From contig NZ_CP069526.1 of the NCBI RefSeq assembly GCF_016889705.1, positions 744,001-808,000 of the forward strand: a stretch of DNA of 64,000 nt, written 5' to 3'. Below the pieces are notes generated by a model that saw only the letters and a program-made list of their open reading frames with translations, was not told the DNA's origin and did no database searches. How positions within the stretch are numbered: the stretch's first letter is position 1; each line of letters opens with the position of its first letter. The translations under genes and the position numbers were made by a program. This document shows positions 25,002 through 33,388 of the stretch, piece after piece. This DNA is from Amycolatopsis sp. FDAARGOS 1241 (lineage in GTDB: Bacteria; Actinomycetota; Actinomycetes; Mycobacteriales; Pseudonocardiaceae).

Positions 25002-25847
25002 TCACCCCTTCACGGCACCTTGCATGATCCCGGCCACGATCTGGCGGCCGAGGAGGAGGAAGACGATGAGGATCGGGATCGTCGCGAGCGTCGTGCCCGC
25101 GAGCACGAGTGAGTAGTCCACGTAGTAGCCGCTCTGGAGCTTCTCCAGCGCCACCTGGACGGTCGGGTTACCCGCGTCGAGCACCACGAGCGGCCACAGG
25201 AAGTCGTTCCAGGACATCATGAACGTGAACATCGCGAGGATCGCCGCCGCCGGGCGCACGGCGGGCAAGCACACGTTCCAGAAGATCCGGATCATGCTGC
25301 AGCCGTCCACACGGGCGGCCTCGATGAGTTCGTACGGCACGGCGTCCACTGTGTACTGGCGCATCCAGAACACGCCGAAGGCGGTCACCAGGTTGGGCAC
25401 GATGACGGACTGCAGCCCACCGGCCCAGCCGAGTTTCGACATCGCGATGAACAGCGGGATGATCCCCAGCTGCGTCGGTACCGCGAGCGTCACCACGATG
25501 AACACGAACAGCGCGTTGCGCCCCCGGAAGCGCAGCTTGGCGAAGGCGAACCCGGCCAGCGACGAGAACAGCACCGTGGTGAGCGTGACCGTGCCCGACA
25601 CGACCACGCTGTTGAACAGGGCCTTCCAGAACGGCACGGTGTCGAACACGCGCGCCGCGTTGGCGAAGAAGTTGCCGCCCGGCAGCAGCGGCGGCACGCG
25701 TTCGGTGAGCATGCCGTTGTCCCGGCTGGCGACCAGGAACGACCAGTAGAACGGGAACAGCGAGCCGAGCACGAACACGGCCAGTACCCAGTAGGTGGCC
25801 TTGCGCGGTTTGCCCAGCCGGCTCACCCGGGCCGTCGAAGAGGTCAT
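25002..25847 (-). CDS. cebG: Sugar ABC transporter permease (CebG/MalG-like)
   Basis: 281 residues, six membrane spans. The binding-protein-dependent transport loop EAARVDGCSMIRIFWNVCLPAVRP (EAA motif) contacts the ATPase. An N-terminal LFPFYWSFLVASRDN and the ending GRQIVAGIMQGAVKG are typical of the CUT1 MalG subunit. ATG overlaps the stop of the upstream permease (ATGA). No ATPase gene is in the operon, as in Streptomyces ceb operons, where a shared MsiK-type ATPase is encoded elsewhere. Confidence 0.92.
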   Translation of the reverse strand: MTSSTARVSRLGKPRKATYWVLAVFVLGSLFPFYWSFLVASRDNGMLTERVPPLLPGGNFFANAARVFDTVPFWKALFNSVVVSGTVTLTTVLFSSLAGFAFAKLRFRGRNALFVFIVVTLAVPTQLGIIPLFIAMSKLGWAGGLQSVIVPNLVTAFGVFWMRQYTVDAVPYELIEAARVDGCSMIRIFWNVCLPAVRPAAAILAMFTFMMSWNDFLWPLVVLDAGNPTVQVALEKLQSGYYVDYSLVLAGTTLATIPILIVFLLLGRQIVAGIMQGAVKG

Positions 25848-26827
25848 TTCCGCCTCCGTGGCGTGCGCGCGATCCGCCCGGTCAGCAGGTAGTTGACCGC
25901 GGCGATGAGCACGATGATGAGGAACAGGACCCACGCGATCGCCGACGCGTAACCGAGGTCGAAGTTCTCGAACGCCGTCTGGTACAGGTACAGCGTCACG
26001 GTCTGGAACTGGTGCGTGGAACCGCCGTTGTTCGAACCGGGCATGGCGTCGAACAGCTTCGGTTCGGTGAAGATTTGCAGCCCGCCGATCGTCGAGGTGA
26101 TGGTGACGAAGATCAGCGTCGGCTTCAGCAACGGCAGCGTCACGTGGACGAACCGCCGCACGGTGCCGGCGCCGTCGATCAGCGCCGCCTCGTGCAGCTC
26201 CTTCGGGATGGCCTGCATCGCGGCCAGCACGATCAGCGCGTTGTACCCGGTCCAGCGCCAGTTGACCATGACCGCGATGGCCACGTGACTCGCGAACCGG
26301 TTGGCCTGCCAGTCCACAGGGGACAGTCCGATCGTCTGCAGGAGACCGTTGACGAGGCCGTACCGGGGCCCGAACAGGTTCGCGAAGATGATCCCGAGCG
26401 CCACCAAGCTCGCGGCGTAGGGCAGCAGGATCCCGACGCGCCAGCCGGTCGCGCCGCGCAGCCGCGAAGTGAGCAACGCGGCGAGCAGCACCGCGATGAT
26501 GATCTGCGGCACGCTGGAGAGCAGGAAGATGCTCACGGTGTTCTCGAGCGCGTGCCAGAACTGCGCGTCGGCGAAGAGTTCCTTGAAGTTGTCCAGGCCG
26601 ATGAAATCTGGGTCGTCGTCGCCGGCGTCCCAGTGGAACAGCGAGACGTACGCGGTGTAGAGCAGCGGGAACAACCCGACGATGCCGAAGACGATGAAGA
26701 ACGGTGCCACGTACAGGTACGGCGAGGCCTTCACGTCCCAACGGGCCAGGCGGTCGCGCAGCCCCGGCCGGGGTGCGGGTCGCCGCACCCCGGCCTTGGT
26801 GCTGTCGCGAGTGGCCGTAGCTGTCAC
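25844..26827 (-). CDS. cebF: Sugar ABC transporter permease (CebF/MalF-like)
   Basis: 327 residues with a GTG start overlapping the stop of the binding-protein gene (GTGA). Six spans begin at YLYVAPFFIVFGIVGLFPLLYTAYVSLFHW; the EAA loop reads EAALIDGAGTVRRFVHVTLPLLKP. It pairs with the next permease to form the membrane channel of a CUT1 importer. Confidence 0.92.
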   Translation of the reverse strand: MTATATRDSTKAGVRRPAPRPGLRDRLARWDVKASPYLYVAPFFIVFGIVGLFPLLYTAYVSLFHWDAGDDDPDFIGLDNFKELFADAQFWHALENTVSIFLLSSVPQIIIAVLLAALLTSRLRGATGWRVGILLPYAASLVALGIIFANLFGPRYGLVNGLLQTIGLSPVDWQANRFASHVAIAVMVNWRWTGYNALIVLAAMQAIPKELHEAALIDGAGTVRRFVHVTLPLLKPTLIFVTITSTIGGLQIFTEPKLFDAMPGSNNGGSTHQFQTVTLYLYQTAFENFDLGYASAIAWVLFLIIVLIAAVNYLLTGRIARTPRRRK

Positions 26828-28131
26828 CGGGCGAGCTTCTTCGCGCCGTCGACGAGCTGCTGCCAGCCGTCTGCCGCGGACTTGCCCTGCTCCACGGCCT
26901 GCAGCGCGGGAGCCGTCACGTTCTCCTGGATCTGGCCGTCGTTCGGGCCCTTGTACTGCGCCTGCGCGACCTTCTTCGCCTGCTCGGCGAACAGCTCGCC
27001 GATCTTCGCGCCACCGAAGTACGCGTCGGTCTGGCTCAGCAGCTCGGGGCTGGAGAGCGCCTTGACCTGGCTGGGGAAGTTGCCCTTGGCCTGGAACGCC
27101 TTGAGCTGCTGCTCCGGCGCGGTCAGCCACGCGGCGAGCGCCGCGGCTTCACGCGGGTGCTTGCTCTGCGTCGGCACGGTCAGGTACGAGCCGCCCCAGT
27201 TGCCGCCACCGCCGGGAAACGCGTCGGTGACCGCCCACTTGCCCGCGTTCTCCGGGCCCGCCTGCTCCTTGATCACGCCGAGCATCCACGCGGGGCAGAC
27301 CTTCGTGGCGAACGCGCTCTGGCGGAAGCCGGAGTTCCACTCGTTGCTGAACGCGGTGAGCTTCGCCGACTCGCCCTTCGCGACGGCGCCGGTCACCTTC
27401 TGCCACGCGTCCTTGATGCCCTGGTTGGACTCGACGGTGAGCTTGTCGCTCTTGTCGAGGTACCCGACGGGCAGCTGGTTGACCATCGCGTTGAAGTTCT
27501 GGGCCGCCGAGTCGAACCACGCCTTGCCGGTCTTCTGCGCGTACTGCGCGCCCGCGGCGAAGTAGCTGTCCCAGGTGGCGAACATGGTCTTCACCGACGC
27601 GGGGTCGGTGGGCATGCCGGCGGCTTCGAGCAGGTCCTTGCGGTAGCACATCGCGTCGGGCCCGATGTCCGTGCCGTAGCCGATGAGCTTGCCGTTCTTG
27701 TCCTTGCCGGCGTCGTACTTCCACGGCAGCCAGCGGTCGGCGCTCGCGTCGGCCGGGCCGATCGTCGTCAGGTCGTAGAACTTCGACGACTTGGAGAGGA
27801 TGTCTGAGAGGTGGCCCTCCTCGACGGCCTGCACGTCGGCGAGGCCGGAGCCCGCCGCGAGCTTGGTCATCATGTCCTGCGCGTACGGGCCGCCCTGGCC
27901 CGTCTTGCGGTGGGTGATCTTGATGTTGGGGTGCAGCCGTTCGTACTCCGGGATGAGCTCCTCGTAGCCGAACTCCGTGAACGTGGCCAGCGTCAGCTCG
28001 ACGTGCTCGCCCGGCGCCGCGGCGGCGGGGATGTCGCCGTCACTGCCGCCTCCGCCGCAGGCCGCCACCCCGAGCGCCGTGATCGTGATGCCCAGTGCGA
28101 GGACCAGGCCCTTCCGGATAGTTGTCGCCAT
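26824..28131 (-). CDS. cebE: Sugar-binding lipoprotein of the ABC importer (CebE-like)
   Basis: 435 residues. Signal sequence with lipobox LGVAAC, then a type 1 solute-binding fold: LTLATFTEFGYEELIPEYERLHPNI, ADVQAVEEGHLSDIL, TDIGPDAMCYRKDLLEAAGMP and a C-terminal WQQLVDGAKKLAR. Similar in layout to CebE, which binds cellobiose and cellotriose outside the membrane. First gene of the operon; three CebR-type boxes lie within 130 bases upstream. The ATG at 28131 was preferred to a TTG two codons earlier. Confidence 0.9.
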   Translation of the reverse strand: MATTIRKGLVLALGITITALGVAACGGGGSDGDIPAAAAPGEHVELTLATFTEFGYEELIPEYERLHPNIKITHRKTGQGGPYAQDMMTKLAAGSGLADVQAVEEGHLSDILSKSSKFYDLTTIGPADASADRWLPWKYDAGKDKNGKLIGYGTDIGPDAMCYRKDLLEAAGMPTDPASVKTMFATWDSYFAAGAQYAQKTGKAWFDSAAQNFNAMVNQLPVGYLDKSDKLTVESNQGIKDAWQKVTGAVAKGESAKLTAFSNEWNSGFRQSAFATKVCPAWMLGVIKEQAGPENAGKWAVTDAFPGGGGNWGGSYLTVPTQSKHPREAAALAAWLTAPEQQLKAFQAKGNFPSQVKALSSPELLSQTDAYFGGAKIGELFAEQAKKVAQAQYKGPNDGQIQENVTAPALQAVEQGKSAADGWQQLVDGAKKLAR

Positions 28132-28165
28132 TGTCAACCCAGTCAGCCCCTTGAAAGGTCAGGTT

Positions 28166-28181
28166 CTGGGAGCGCTCCCAG
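28166..28181. promoter_or_regulatory. CebR box upstream of the cellobiose operon
   Basis: CTGGGAGCGCTCCCAG, a perfect 16-bp palindrome containing the 14-bp CebR operator TGGGAGCGCTCCCA described in Streptomyces. It lies 35-50 bases upstream of the binding-protein start. Confidence 0.9.
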
Positions 28182-28231
28182 ACGGTTGACGAGTGTGGAT
28201 GCGCTGGAGTTGCATGTCAAGGGTGGTTATC

Positions 28232-28258
28232 GAAGCGCTCCCTTCCGGGAGCGCTCCC
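28232..28258. promoter_or_regulatory. Second CebR box and a half-degenerate third one
   Basis: GGGAGCGCTCCC at 28247-28258 is a perfect 12-bp core; GAAGCGCTCCC at 28232-28242 is a degenerate copy 15 bases away. They lie 61-87 bases before the regulator's GTG, so the regulator probably controls itself as well. Confidence 0.8.
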
Positions 28259-28318
28259 TGAATTGTGCGGCTAAGCTGGCCGCGGTCCCGACTCGTCCCA
28301 GGAAACGGAGGTGGTGCG

Positions 28319-29347
28319 GTGACGGCCCGGTCCGACGACGGGCGGCCGACGCTGGAAGACGTCGCGGCGTTCGCCGGGGTGTCGCGCTCCACCGCGTCGC
28401 GCGCGTTGAACGACGACACGTACGTGAGCGCTCGCTCCCGGGAAAAGGTGCTCGCGGCGGCGCGCGACCTCGGCTACTCGCCGAACCAAGCGGCGCGATC
28501 GCTGGTCACACGGCGCACGGGCGCGATCGCCGTCGTGTTGTCCGAGCCCGAGGCGCGACTGCTCGACGACCCGTACCGCACGGCCGTGATGCGCGCCGGC
28601 TACCGCGAGCTGGCCGACGTCGGCTGCCAGATGGTCCTGATCTTCAGCGACACCCGCGAGGACCTCGCGCGCACCGTGCGGTTCCTCGAGGGCGGGCACG
28701 TCGACGGGGTGCTCGTGTTCGCGCCGCACCGCTCGGATCCGCTGCCGCGGGCGCTGCGGCTGCTGCGTGTCCCGGTCGTCTTCGGCGGCCAGGCGGCCGA
28801 CCTGCGCCGCGGCGTGCACGTCGTCGACTTCGACAACGAGGGCGGCGCGCGGCTGGCCGTGTCGCACCTCGTCGCCGCCGGCCGCCGGCGCATCGCCACC
28901 ATCGCCGGCCCCCAGGACCAGGGCGCGCCCATCGACCGCCTCGCGGGCTGGCGCAAGACCCTTGTCGATGCCGGGCTCGACCCCGACGGCCTGGCCGAGG
29001 AATCCGACTTCACCCTCGCCGGCGGCGCCCGGGCCATGGCGGCGCTGCTGGACCGCGCCCCGGACCTCGACGCCGTGTTCGTCGCCAGCGACATGATGGC
29101 GGTCGGCGCCCTGCGCACCCTGTCGTCCGCGGGCCGCACCATCCCGGCCGATGTCGCCGTCGTCAGCTTCGACGACAACGCGACCCTGGCGCCCGCCATG
29201 ACACCCCCGCTGACGTCCGTGCACCAGGACCCGCGAGAACAGGTCCACGCGATGGTCGAGACGTTGATGAACCTCCTCGACGGCCAGGACCTCAAGCCGC
29301 GCCAGCAGATCCTGCCGGTGTCGCTGACGGTCCGGGAATCGAGCTGA
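28319..29347 (+). CDS. cebR: LacI-family repressor of cellobiose uptake (CebR-like)
   Basis: 342 residues from a GTG with GGAGG upstream. The LacI HTH is at residues 11-60 (TLEDVAAFAGVSRSTASRALND, hinge AARSLVTRRTGAIAVV). The rest is the periplasmic-binding-like sensor domain (VDGVLVFAPHR, VVSFDDNATLAPAMTPPLTSVHQDP). Divergent from the binding-protein gene with CebR boxes between. In Streptomyces, cellobiose or cellotriose releases CebR from such boxes; the same control is expected here. Confidence 0.92.
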   Translation: MTARSDDGRPTLEDVAAFAGVSRSTASRALNDDTYVSARSREKVLAAARDLGYSPNQAARSLVTRRTGAIAVVLSEPEARLLDDPYRTAVMRAGYRELADVGCQMVLIFSDTREDLARTVRFLEGGHVDGVLVFAPHRSDPLPRALRLLRVPVVFGGQAADLRRGVHVVDFDNEGGARLAVSHLVAAGRRRIATIAGPQDQGAPIDRLAGWRKTLVDAGLDPDGLAEESDFTLAGGARAMAALLDRAPDLDAVFVASDMMAVGALRTLSSAGRTIPADVAVVSFDDNATLAPAMTPPLTSVHQDPREQVHAMVETLMNLLDGQDLKPRQQILPVSLTVRESS

Positions 29348-29352
29348 GCCCC

Positions 29353-29381
29353 GGCGGCCCGGGTACACGTGCCGGGCCGCC
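29353..29381 (+). terminator. Terminator of the regulator gene
   Basis: GGCGGCCCGG-N9-CCGGGCCGCC, six bases past the stop; the end of the IS remnant begins right after it. Confidence 0.7.
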
Positions 29382-29382
29382 T

Positions 29383-30275
29383 GAGAACTCCTACTCAATG
29401 CGGGGTTGCCTGGTCGGCGCCGGCGGATGATGCCGCGGGTGAGACTCAGGAACGCCGCGTGGATGTCGTCGTGGACCTCCCAGCGGATGCGCAGACGCCG
29501 GAACCAGTGCAGCAGGGCGACGCTGTGCTCGACGACCCAGCGGTGCACGCCCGACCCGCAACCGTGTTCGACGCCACGCCGGGCGAACGGGGGCGTGTGG
29601 CCTTGTCCGGTACCAGTCTGCGGTCCTTGTCGTGATCGTGGGCGCGGTCGGCGTAGATCGTGTCCGGTCGCCCGCGGGGTCGCCCGCGCCGGCCCCGTAC
29701 CGGCGGGATCGTCTCGATCAACGACATGAGCCGAGTGACGTCGTTGCGGTTACCGCCGGTCAGTACGACTGCCAGCGGGATACCGTGCGCTTCGGTGATC
29801 GGGTGGTGTTTCGAGCCTGTTCGGGCACGGTCAACCTGGGCTCGGTCCGGTTTCAGGTCACCTTGCCGGGCTCGCACGTGAGAGCCATCGATCACCGTCC
29901 GTGACCAGTCGAGTGTGTCGGCGGTTTGTGCACGGCAGTCGGAAGCGATCCGTGCAGGCGTTGCCCGACTCCCGTGTCATTCCCGTCCCGCAGGCATCGC
30001 CAGTCAGGTCATCCCCGAACCGAAGCCTGGTTCCTGCGGCAGAAACTCCCAGGGAATCCCGGTGGAGAGCACAAACAGGATGCCGCGGGGCACCGTGCGA
30101 TCGTCCAGGCGCTTGCGACCAGGATGATCGGCACGTCGTGGGACGACCGGCAACGGCTGGATGCGTGCCCACAACTCATCGGACACGATCCACGGCGGCA
30201 GCTGACCCTTCCTCCATGTCTTGATCAACAGACAGGTGATCAGGCTAGTCCACGATCGTTTCGTCAGGAGCTCTA
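29383..30275 (-). mobile_element. Decayed IS5-like insertion sequence
   Basis: About 890 bases bounded by matching ends: GAGAACTCCT at 29383 and, read inward on the other strand, AGAGCTCCT at 30274-30266. Between them, pieces of one transposase appear on the minus strand in at least three frames. The size fits IS5-family elements of the IS1381/IS1647 kind. The ends are short and imperfect, so the exact borders are uncertain. Confidence 0.65.
29400..30240 (-). pseudogene. IS5-family transposase, frameshifted and with internal stops
   Basis: Reading from 30240 downwards: the N-terminal part WIVSDELWARIQP through GIPWEFLPQEPGFGSGMT stops at a TGA. Next comes a stretch without a usable frame. 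Then VIDGSHVRARQGDLKPDRAQ and HHPITEAHGIPLAVVLTGGNRND (the DDE core, with the first Asp in VIDGSH) leads to GRPDTIYADRAHD. Finally, in another frame, HRWVVEHSVALLHWFRRLRIRWE carries the C-terminal Glu region. At least three disruptions make it inactive. It begins within 1 bp of the regulator's terminator. Confidence 0.8.
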
Positions 30276-30357
30276 AGGTGCCACCGGCTGCCTCGTGCGC
30301 AGTCGGCGGCGAGCGGATCGGGACCCCTCCCGGCCGGTCGGGCCTAACCTCCGCGCC

Positions 30358-30477
30358 ATGGGTGCCAACGAGAGCCGCGCCACGGCGGCGGCCGCCGACC
30401 AGGCGGCGGCCGCGCACCCGGGCGGGGACGCGGCCGCCAACCGCACCGTCACGGTGGAGGTGACGCCGGCGGACTAG
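30358..30477 (+). CDS. Possible 39-residue Ala-rich small protein
   Basis: ATG at 30358, product rich in Ala (ATAAAADQAAAAHPGGDAAANRT) ending VEVTPAD, stop just touching the end of the aldo/keto reductase gene. No ribosome site is visible and the composition is what random GC-rich sequence can give. Listed for completeness only. Confidence 0.2.
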   Translation: MGANESRATAAAADQAAAAHPGGDAAANRTVTVEVTPAD

Positions 30478-31346
30478 CCGATCGCGTCGATCCGCGCGAC
30501 GACGTCCGCGGGCAGCTCCAGCGCCCCGGCCGCGATGTTCTGCTTGAGGTGCGCCAGTGACGACGTACCCGGGATCACGGCCACCACCGGCGAGCGTTGC
30601 AGCAGCCACGCCAGCGCGACCTGCATCGGCGTCGCCCCCACGGCCTCCGCGCACTCGTCCAGCACGCCCGACTGCAGCGGGCTGAACCCGCCCAGCGGGA
30701 AGTACGGCACGAACGCGATGCCGAGTTCTGTGCAGCGGTCCAGCACGTCGTCGCCGACGCGGTGGGCGAGGTTGTACTCGTTCTGCACGCACACGACCGG
30801 CGCGATCTTCCGCGCGGCCTCCAGCTGCTCGACCGTCACGTGGCTCACCCCGAGGTGCCGGATCAGCCCCTGCTCACGCAGCTCGGCGAGCACGCTGAAC
30901 GGCGCCTCGATCGGCACGTCCACCGGGTACCCGCCCGCGGCGTCGCTGAGCCGGAGGTTCACGACGTCGAGCGCGTCCACGCCGAGGGTGCGCAGGTTGT
31001 CGTGCACCTGGGAGATCAGCTCGTCGCGCGAGAGCGCGGGCGGCCAGCCGCGGTCGGCGCTGCGGCGGGCGCCCACCTTCGTCACCAGCACGAGGTCTTC
31101 GGGGTAGGGCGCGAGCGTGGTGCGGATCAGCTCGTTCACCGTGTGCGGGCCGTAGTAGTCCGCCGTGTCGAGGTGCGTGATGCCGAACGCCAGCGCCTGG
31201 CGCAGGATCACCGACGCCTCCGCCAGGTCCTGCGGCGGCCCCCACACCCCCGGTCCGGCCAGGCGCATCGCGCCGTAGCCCATGCGGGTCACGTTCAGCT
31301 CTCCGCCGAGCTGCAGGGTGCCGGCCGCGGTGGCGTCCGTCGTCAT
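30474..31346 (-). CDS. Aldo/keto reductase
   Basis: 290 residues, one TIM barrel. The NADPH-dependent reductase features are THLDTADYYGPHTVNELI (catalytic Asp and Tyr) and VLVTKVGARR (Lys). The position of the usual catalytic His reads VVNLRLSD, so the His is replaced, as in the subfamily annotated as general oxidoreductases. Cofactor-binding segments are VQNEYNLAHR and VAVIPGTSSLAHLKQN. ATG with GGAGGGAG upstream. Substrate unknown. It stands alone between the IS remnant and the GH3 lipoprotein. Confidence 0.9.
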   Translation of the reverse strand: MTTDATAAGTLQLGGELNVTRMGYGAMRLAGPGVWGPPQDLAEASVILRQALAFGITHLDTADYYGPHTVNELIRTTLAPYPEDLVLVTKVGARRSADRGWPPALSRDELISQVHDNLRTLGVDALDVVNLRLSDAAGGYPVDVPIEAPFSVLAELREQGLIRHLGVSHVTVEQLEAARKIAPVVCVQNEYNLAHRVGDDVLDRCTELGIAFVPYFPLGGFSPLQSGVLDECAEAVGATPMQVALAWLLQRSPVVAVIPGTSSLAHLKQNIAAGALELPADVVARIDAIG

Positions 31347-31404
31347 GTGGTGCTCCCTCCGAGACGGTGATCCACCGGTCACCCTAGTCCGGAGTGGACC
31401 GCGC

Positions 31405-32601
31405 TCAGGAGCACGCGTGCTTCGACTCCAGCACCCGCTTCACCGAAGCCGTCACGCGGTCGGCCGGCAGCTCACCGCTCGCGACGGCCTTCACGAGCCG
31501 GTCCAGCACCGCGCCGACGTCGCCGTTGCCGGAGGAGAACAACGCCTCGTCCGCGCCCGCCTGCAGCGCCTTCAGCACAGCGTCGGGCAGGGGGTACTGG
31601 TCCGTGATCGCCTTCATGCCGCCGAGGTCGTCGGTGATCACGGGACCGGTGAAGTGGTAGTCGTCGCGAAGCAGCCGGTACGCGGCGGGGGAGATGGACG
31701 CGGGCACGCCGTTCGTCAGCCCCGGCACGTCGAGGTGGCCCACCATCACCTCCACCGCGCCGAAGTCGGCGATGTTCTCATACGGCTTGAGGTCGTCCTG
31801 CCGCAGCCGGTCGAGCGGCGGAGTGGTCACCGTGCCCTTGTGCGAGTCGCCGGAGCCGTGGCCGTGGCCGGGGAAGTGCTTGAGCACGGGCGTGATGCCG
31901 CCCTGGCGCAGACCCTCGGCGAACGCCAGCGCGTACTCCCGCACCGTGGCGGGATCCGAGCTGTACGAACGGTCGCCGATCACCGCGTCGTCCGGTTCGT
32001 CGCTCACGTCGGTGTCGGGCGCGTAGTCCACGGTGATCCCGCGCGCCCGCAGCTGCTCGCCGCGCTGCACGCCGAGCGCGCGGACCTCGTCGGGTGTTTT
32101 GGTCTTGGCGAGCTGGCGCGCGCTCGGCAGGGAGCCGTCGAGGTCGTCGATGCGCTGCACCCGGCCGCCTTCTTCGTCGACGGCCACGGACACGGGGATC
32201 TTCGCGGCGCGTTGCACAGCGTCGAGTGCGCGGTTCTGCAACAGCGTGGTCTTATTGCCGCCCACGAAGAAGCCGCCGATTTGCTGCTGCTGGACAAGTT
32301 TTGTCACCGCTGCCGGATTCGCGGCGTCGACGCCCGGCACGACCAGCTGCGCCACCCGCTGGCGCGCGCTCAACGACGCGATCAGCGAGTCGCATGGAGA
32401 CGGTGCAGACGGGCGTGAAGACGCCGGTGAAGACGGCGCTGAAGCGGGCGCCGAAGACGACGCCGGCACGGCGCTCGCACCCGGCTGCGCGAGCGCGGTG
32501 CCGGAAACCGTGTGGGCGGAACCACATCCGGCGAGGGTGCAGCAGGCCAGCAGGGCGCTGGCGATCGCCGCAGGTAGCCGCATCCGTGCGGGCATCTTCA
32601 T
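31405..32601 (-). CDS. lpqI: GH3 beta-N-acetylglucosaminidase lipoprotein (LpqI-like)
   Basis: 398 residues. Lipobox CTLAGC, a Ser/Ala/Pro linker, then a NagZ-type GH3 barrel: VAVDEEGGRVQR, APDTDVSDEPDDAVIGDRSY, KHFPGHGHGSGDSH (with the His-Asp acid/base loop of NagZ enzymes) and the nucleophile in VITDDLGGMKAI. Only the first GH3 domain is present, as in LpqI of mycobacteria. It removes N-acetylglucosamine from muropeptides outside the membrane during wall recycling. AAGGA precedes the ATG. Confidence 0.9.
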   Translation of the reverse strand: MKMPARMRLPAAIASALLACCTLAGCGSAHTVSGTALAQPGASAVPASSSAPASAPSSPASSRPSAPSPCDSLIASLSARQRVAQLVVPGVDAANPAAVTKLVQQQQIGGFFVGGNKTTLLQNRALDAVQRAAKIPVSVAVDEEGGRVQRIDDLDGSLPSARQLAKTKTPDEVRALGVQRGEQLRARGITVDYAPDTDVSDEPDDAVIGDRSYSSDPATVREYALAFAEGLRQGGITPVLKHFPGHGHGSGDSHKGTVTTPPLDRLRQDDLKPYENIADFGAVEVMVGHLDVPGLTNGVPASISPAAYRLLRDDYHFTGPVITDDLGGMKAITDQYPLPDAVLKALQAGADEALFSSGNGDVGAVLDRLVKAVASGELPADRVTASVKRVLESKHACS

Positions 32602-32674
32602 GAATTCCTTACATGTTCTGTCGTGGCCGGTTCGCGGTCACCGCGACGCTACTGGAACCCCTGGCGGGGCCCCG

Positions 32675-32689
32675 CTTCACGGCGTGAAG
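32675..32689. promoter_or_regulatory. CTTCACG-N-CGTGAAG inverted repeat upstream of the LuxR-type gene
   Basis: CTTCACGGCGTGAAG, 92 bases before the ATG, with a further CGTGAAG half-site at 32716-32722. The same arms (CTTCACG / CGTGAAG) occur in the promoter of the paralogous gene at 46980. Confidence 0.55.
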
Positions 32690-32780
32690 AACGGCTCCAC
32701 CGCGGCTAGAGAATTCGTGAAGCCGCCCGCTCCAGACTGGCAGACACGGGATGAGTGTTTCTCCAGGGAGGTAGGCAGCG

Positions 32781-33374
32781 ATGGATCAGGTCAGGGTGGC
32801 AGCGTGGGCTTCGGACCCCATCGCGCTCGCGGGGCTCATCGACCACTTGCGGTCGCGGCCGGAGGTGCAGGTGCTGCCGGGTCAGCGGCGCGGGGAGGCC
32901 GCCGTGCTCGTCTTCGCCGCCGGCCGCGTGACGCCGGAGCTGAAGGCCGCCCTGCGCGCCGCCGCTTCGGAGACGCCCGCCGCGATCGTCCTCGTCGCCG
33001 GGCACGTCGACGCCGAGGACCTGCCCGAGCTGGCCACGTGCCACGTCGTGGCCGTGCTGCCGCGCGAGGCCATCGCCGGCGACCGGCTGATCCGCAGCAT
33101 CGCCGCCGCCGCGTCGGGCAAGGAGACGTCGCTGCGCGATCTGCTGGGCCAGGCGGCGAGCCTGCAGCATGCCGTGGGCGGCGCCGCGCTGTCGCCGCGC
33201 GAGGTCGACGTGCTGCGGCTGATGGCCGAAGGCTGGGACACGGCGGAGATCGCCGGCAAGCTCTGCTACTCGGAACGGACCGTGAAGAACGTCATCTACG
33301 GGATGACCAATAGGCTGAAGCTGCGCAACCGTCCGCATGCCGTCGCCTACGCCCTGCGCGCAGGTGTTATCTGA
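32781..33374 (+). CDS. Orphan LuxR-type response-regulator-like protein
   Basis: 197 residues after AGGGAGG. The first 125 residues look like a receiver fold (VRVAAWASDPIALAGLIDHL, AAIVLVAGHVDAEDLPEL) but lack the acidic pocket and phospho-Asp. The C-terminus is a LuxR/NarL HTH: LSPREVDVLRLMAEGWDTAEIAGKL, then CYSERTVKNVIYGMTNRL. It ends 15 bases before the binding-protein gene, so it is the probable local regulator and first gene of the second sugar operon. It is a paralogue of the product at 46980 (shared KLCYSERTVKNV and HAVAYALRAG). Confidence 0.88.
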   Translation: MDQVRVAAWASDPIALAGLIDHLRSRPEVQVLPGQRRGEAAVLVFAAGRVTPELKAALRAAASETPAAIVLVAGHVDAEDLPELATCHVVAVLPREAIAGDRLIRSIAAAASGKETSLRDLLGQAASLQHAVGGAALSPREVDVLRLMAEGWDTAEIAGKLCYSERTVKNVIYGMTNRLKLRNRPHAVAYALRAGVI

Positions 33375-33388
33375 GGGAAGCTCACCCC